A stretch of 10,784 nucleotides of DNA. Origin: an uncultured Porphyromonadaceae bacterium (GTDB lineage Bacteria; Bacteroidota; Bacteroidia; Bacteroidales; Muribaculaceae). Positions 7,710 through 10,784 of the stretch are shown in pieces. The notes under the pieces were generated by a model. The model did not search any database and was not told the DNA's origin. It saw only the letters and a program-made list of their open reading frames with translations. The position numbers were made by a program, and so were the translations under genes. The stretch is taken from assembly GCA_947178245.1 (NCBI GenBank), contig CAMWXO010000038.1, positions 1 through 10,784 on the forward strand. Direction: 5' to 3'. Every line of letters starts with the position of its first letter. The stretch's first letter is position 1.

Positions 7710-8588
7710 ATGAAGCCACAAAAAGAGGTGAGAATTTCCAACTGGGCGGTGCATCTGACCACCGGAGTGAGCGTGACCCTGGCGTTGCTCACACTTGGAC
7801 TGATGGCTCTCCTGTGGGTGGCGGCTACTTCGGAGTCGCGCCGTATGCTTGAGAAAATAGAAGTTAGCGTGATCATCGCCGACGGCGTCGGTGAAGATCG
7901 CGCCATGGCTATTTGCGAGAGCATCAAGACAATGCCTTTCGCCAAGAATGTGAGATATATCTCGAGCCGCCAGGCCATGGCCAACTGGAAAGCTGCCACG
8001 GGCGAGGATCTTGAGGCAGTGTTCGGGGTCAATCCGCTGTCGCCTGAAGTGGCTTTTGCTGTAGGAAGCGATTATTCCTCGGCGGCCTCGATCGCAAAGA
8101 TCAAGAAGCAGCTTGGCAAGATAAAGGGCGTGGCTGAGGTGGCCACTCCCGACAGCGATCTAATCGAGAGCATGAACCGAAACGTAAGGCGCCTTTCGAT
8201 AGGCTTCTTAGCCATAGCAGCCGTCCTGCTCATCATCTCATTCGTGCTGATCAATAACACGGTACGGCTCTCGATATATTCAAGACGCTTCACGATCCAC
8301 ACAATGCAGCTCGTAGGCGCCACCGACGGGTTCATCCGCCGGCCGTTTGCAGTGGCCAACGCCATCACCGGAGCCGTGTCAGGCCTGATAGCCGGCGGTG
8401 TGCTCGCGTTGATGCTCGCTCTGCTGCCGCAGGCGGGCGTCGGAAATGCCGCTTCGCTCGTGGGCTGGGGCCCGATGGGTGTTGTGGCCGCGGGCCTGAT
8501 CCTTCTGGGTGCGTCCACATGCGGCATAGCGGCCGCACTTGCCACCACTCATCATCTGCGTCAGGATTATGAAGAGCTCTTTAAGTAA
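7710..8588 (+). CDS. ftsX: Cell division protein FtsX (permease-like)
   Basis: FtsX is the membrane half of the FtsEX complex, which couples the divisome to activation of peptidoglycan hydrolases at the septum. The 292-residue product has the FtsX layout: a short cytoplasmic N-terminus, TM1 (about 17-39), a periplasmic domain of about 125 residues (40-162), then TM2 (163-183), TM3 (213-238) and TM4 (254-278). The conserved segment before TM3, LVGATDGFIRRPF (201-213), is a family signature. ftsE is not next to it in this window, so the ATPase partner is encoded elsewhere. The ATG at 7710 follows a strong promoter and has no clear Shine-Dalgarno sequence. It is the first gene of a plus-strand run with DUF3098, uppP, truB and queA. 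Confidence 0.94.
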   Translation: MKPQKEVRISNWAVHLTTGVSVTLALLTLGLMALLWVAATSESRRMLEKIEVSVIIADGVGEDRAMAICESIKTMPFAKNVRYISSRQAMANWKAATGEDLEAVFGVNPLSPEVAFAVGSDYSSAASIAKIKKQLGKIKGVAEVATPDSDLIESMNRNVRRLSIGFLAIAAVLLIISFVLINNTVRLSIYSRRFTIHTMQLVGATDGFIRRPFAVANAITGAVSGLIAGGVLALMLALLPQAGVGNAASLVGWGPMGVVAAGLILLGASTCGIAAALATTHHLRQDYEELFK

Positions 8589-8607
8589 TGTCATTAATTA
8601 GGAAATC

Positions 8608-8889
8608 ATGAAGATATCTACTCCCGCACCCGAAGAGGGGGGCATCAAGAAAGTGCCGGAAAGCGAACGCCCGTTCGGCAAAGCCAACTACATCGCCATG
8701 TCGGTCTGTCTCGCGCTGATTGTGATTGGGTTTCTCCTCATGGCGGGCCCCGGCAGCAATGTGGAAGACGGATTCAACCCTGACATTTTCTCCACCCGCC
8801 GCATCGTGGTGGGGCCGCTCATCACCTTTCTCGGGTTTTTCCTGATGGCTTTCGCCATCCTCATAAAGCCGGGTAAGAAAAAGGACTGA
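8608..8889 (+). CDS. DUF3098 family small membrane protein
   Basis: A 93-residue protein with a hydrophilic N-terminus containing PFGKANYIAM (22-31), two membrane segments (about 28-46 and 66-86) and a basic KPGKKKD end. It fits the Bacteroidetes DUF3098 family, which I know as a small two-helix protein found between ftsX and uppP. The linker between the helices contains DGFNPDIFSTRRIVVGP, a conserved-looking stretch. No function is established. Its position suggests a link to division or wall-lipid metabolism, but that rests on context alone. It starts 19 bases after ftsX with an AGGA four bases before the ATG, one of the few Shine-Dalgarno-like signals here. Confidence 0.85.
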   Translation: MKISTPAPEEGGIKKVPESERPFGKANYIAMSVCLALIVIGFLLMAGPGSNVEDGFNPDIFSTRRIVVGPLITFLGFFLMAFAILIKPGKKKD

Positions 8890-8971
8890 TGCCCTGAAAT
8901 AATTAACGGCGGCCGACAAGATAACGCAAACACGGCCGCGATGCAATCTCTTATTCATTATATTTTCTTAT

Positions 8972-9796
8972 ATGAATTGGTTAGACGCCCTGATTCTCGG
9001 CATAGTGCAAGGCCTTGCCGAATATCTCCCCATCTCATCGAGCGGACATCTCGTGATATTCCGCGAGATACTCGGCCTGAAACTCGAAGGCGAAGACGCG
9101 CTTCAATTTGACATCATCCTTCATGCGGCCACCGTATGCAGCACCATAGTGGTGCTCTGGCCCCTTTTCAGGGATCTCTGCAAGAGTTTCTTCACTTTCA
9201 AGATGGATGCCAACTTCATGTATGTCATGAAGATCCTGGTCAGCTGCATCCCCATAGCGATAGTAGGCTTCTGCTTCAAGGATCTCGTGGAGGCCACCTT
9301 CACCGGCAATCTCACTATCGTGGGAATCTGCCTGCTCGCCACCGCGTGCCTACTCACCTTCGCGCATTACAGCGACCGCCTTATGAGCGGGAAAATGGTC
9401 TCGGCCAATCGTGGGCGCGACATCACCTTCGCCGATGCAATCACCATCGGCGTGGCGCAGGCAGTGGCCGTGCTTCCCGGATTGAGCCGCAGCGGCACCA
9501 CCATCGCCACAGGTATCCTTATCGGCGACAAACGCGATAAGGTGGCGTCGTTCTCGTTTCTCATGGTGATCATACCCATCCTGGGCGAAGCCCTCCTGAG
9601 CATCAAGGATATAGCAGCAGGCGAAGCCGCGGGCGATGTGCCTGTCTCTGTTTCGTGTCTGGTCATAGGCTTCGTCTCAGCGTTTCTCGTGGGCTGCGCC
9701 GCCTGCAAATGGATGCTCGCGCTCGTGAAGAAAGGAAAGCTCGTCTGGTTCGCGCTCTATTGCCTTGTAGTGGCCATCCTTTGCCTCGTGTGGTAA
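8972..9796 (+). CDS. uppP: Undecaprenyl-diphosphatase UppP (BacA)
   Basis: UppP removes a phosphate from undecaprenyl pyrophosphate so that the lipid carrier can be reused for peptidoglycan and polysaccharide export; excess activity gives bacitracin resistance. The 274-residue polytopic protein carries both catalytic signatures: the (E/Q)xxxE motif as Gln13-Glu17 in QGLAEYLPISSSGHL with His26, and PGLSRSGTT at 169-177 with Arg173. It has roughly eight hydrophobic segments, and its length is normal for the family. The ATG at 8972 lies 82 bases after DUF3098. That gap holds a 7-bp GC inverted repeat (8909-8915 with 8933-8939) but no clear promoter, so readthrough from ftsX is likely. Confidence 0.96.
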   Translation: MNWLDALILGIVQGLAEYLPISSSGHLVIFREILGLKLEGEDALQFDIILHAATVCSTIVVLWPLFRDLCKSFFTFKMDANFMYVMKILVSCIPIAIVGFCFKDLVEATFTGNLTIVGICLLATACLLTFAHYSDRLMSGKMVSANRGRDITFADAITIGVAQAVAVLPGLSRSGTTIATGILIGDKRDKVASFSFLMVIIPILGEALLSIKDIAAGEAAGDVPVSVSCLVIGFVSAFLVGCAACKWMLALVKKGKLVWFALYCLVVAILCLVW

Positions 9797-9822
9797 CACA
9801 ACCGATTCAATATTTCTGATAT

Positions 9823-10551
9823 ATGGATTTTATCACCGGAGAAATCATAGGAATCGACAAGCCGCTTAAATGGACATCTTTCGATGCCGTGAAGCGCGTG
9901 CGCGGAGCCATACAGAGGCGCCTCAACGTCAAGAAATTCAAGGTGGGGCATGCCGGCACTCTCGATCCGCTTGCCACAGGAGTGCTTATAATCTGCACCG
10001 GCCGGGCCACCCGCGAGATCGAACGCCTGCAGAACGGCACTAAAGAATACATAGCCACTCTCACTTTGGGAGCCACCACACCCAGCTTCGACCTCGAGAC
10101 CGAGATCGATGCCACTTATCCCTGGGAGCACATCACTCCGGAGATGATAAAGGAGACGTTGCCCCGCTTCACGGGTCATATCATGCAGGTGCCCCCGGTC
10201 TACAGCGCGGTTAAGATTGACGGAAAGCGCGCTTATAAGTATGCCCGTAAAGGTGCTGAAGTGGAACTCAAGGCCAAACCTCTTGTCATCGAGGAGCTTG
10301 AGCTTCTTGATTCTGCGCTCCCCGAGCTGAGGCTGAGGATAGTATGCTCGAAAGGCACCTACATCAGGGCCCTCACCCGCGACATCGGACGCGCCCTCGG
10401 CTCAGGCGCCTATCTTTCGCAGCTCACGCGGACAAGAGTCGGCGCCGTAACCCTCTCAGACTGCCTCTCAATAGATGAGGCGGTGGAAAAGATATCAAAT
10501 TGTGAACTTACCTTTCCTACGCAGAAAGTCATGAACCACGACCAACAATGA
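9823..10551 (+). CDS. truB: tRNA pseudouridine(55) synthase TruB
   Basis: TruB converts U55 in the T-loop of nearly all tRNAs to pseudouridine and also helps tRNA folding. The 242-residue product has the family motifs: the N-terminal GIDKPLKWTSFDAV (10-23); the catalytic loop GHAGTLDPLATGVL with Asp48 as nucleophile, the same number as in E. coli; the QVPPVYSAVKIDGKRAYKYAR region (about 122-142) containing the conserved tyrosine; and CSKGTYIRALTRDIG near 175-190. It lacks a long C-terminal PUA extension, as in many short bacterial TruBs. It starts 26 bases after uppP, and its TGA overlaps the queA ATG (ATGA at 10548-10551), so the two tRNA-modification genes are probably translationally coupled. 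Confidence 0.97.
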   Translation: MDFITGEIIGIDKPLKWTSFDAVKRVRGAIQRRLNVKKFKVGHAGTLDPLATGVLIICTGRATREIERLQNGTKEYIATLTLGATTPSFDLETEIDATYPWEHITPEMIKETLPRFTGHIMQVPPVYSAVKIDGKRAYKYARKGAEVELKAKPLVIEELELLDSALPELRLRIVCSKGTYIRALTRDIGRALGSGAYLSQLTRTRVGAVTLSDCLSIDEAVEKISNCELTFPTQKVMNHDQQ

Positions 10552-10784
10552 AACTATCACAATTCAAATTCAAACTGCCCGACGAGCAGATAGCCATGTA
10601 TCCGTCGGAAAACCGTGACGAGTGCCGCCTCATGGTGGTAGACAGCCGCGACTCTTCCATCAAGCACTGCCTCTTCAAGGAGATAATCAACTTCTTCGAG
10701 GATAAGGACGTGATGGTCTTCAACGACACCCGCGTCTTTCCGGCACGTCTCGTCGGCAACAAGGAGAAGACCACTGCCAAAATT
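10548..10784 (+). CDS. queA: QueA, tRNA ribosyltransferase-isomerase, N-terminal 79 residues (cut by window edge)
   Basis: QueA transfers and rearranges the ribosyl part of S-adenosylmethionine onto preQ1 in tRNA to make epoxyqueuosine. The translation from ATG at 10548 reads MKLSQFKFKLPDEQIAMYPS and continues with the family motif ENRDECRLMVV (21-31), then FNDTRVFPARL (58-68), matching the QueA NDTxVxPARL signature. The frame is open to the last base; the rest lies beyond the right edge. The start shares four bases with the truB stop. Confidence 0.95.
   Translation, partial: MKLSQFKFKLPDEQIAMYPSENRDECRLMVVDSRDSSIKHCLFKEIINFFEDKDVMVFNDTRVFPARLVGNKEKTTAKI

Noticed and set aside
8909..8939. 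GC-rich inverted repeat (GCGGCCG with CGGCCGC, 17-base loop) between DUF3098 and uppP as a terminator.
   Set aside because: The loop is long and no T-run follows. A terminator here would cut uppP, truB and queA from the only visible promoter.

Overview
The window looks like a chromosomal segment of a Bacteroidales bacterium; the mix of genes suggests a Muribaculaceae-like gut lineage, but the family is inferred. The evidence is: the run ftsX - DUF3098 - uppP - truB - queA, a gene order I associate with Bacteroidetes; a YidC with a long periplasmic domain and a Gln/Arg-rich tail; a BspA-like leucine-rich-repeat protein with a type IX secretion-like C-terminus; a TonB-receptor-like outer-membrane barrel; and promoters that fit the Bacteroidetes pattern (TTTG/TTG, about 19-20 bases, TAnnTTTG). 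Ribosome binding sites are weak or absent, as is usual in this phylum.

Left block (1-3400, minus strand): yidC, a membrane protein with two CxxxCP motifs and two ferredoxin-like clusters, and the start of thyA form a tight same-strand run (gaps of 30 and 23 bases). It is probably read from one promoter upstream of yidC. thyA runs off the left edge, so its catalytic cysteine is not visible.

Middle block (3427-7333, minus strand): two cell-surface genes that look AT-richer than their neighbours. The first is a secreted BspA-like protein built of 13 complete 23-residue repeats plus a partial one. The second is an outer-membrane beta-barrel/TonB-plug protein split by an apparent single-base frameshift near 5766; its two halves together give about 698 residues. 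Each has its own Bacteroidetes-type -7 element. They look like accessory surface genes lying between two housekeeping blocks. A divergent intergenic region of about 300 bases separates them from the right block.

Right block (7632-10784, plus strand): a clear promoter drives ftsX (cell division), a small DUF3098 membrane protein, uppP (undecaprenyl-pyrophosphate recycling), truB (tRNA pseudouridine 55) and the first 79 codons of queA (queuosine synthesis). truB and queA overlap by the four bases ATGA. The block combines envelope growth with tRNA modification.

I see no CRISPR array, IS element, tRNA or rRNA, and nothing that clearly forms a new defence or mobile system. The points most worth a second look are the frameshifted barrel gene, the recombination-prone repeat gene and the small Fe-S membrane protein between yidC and thyA.
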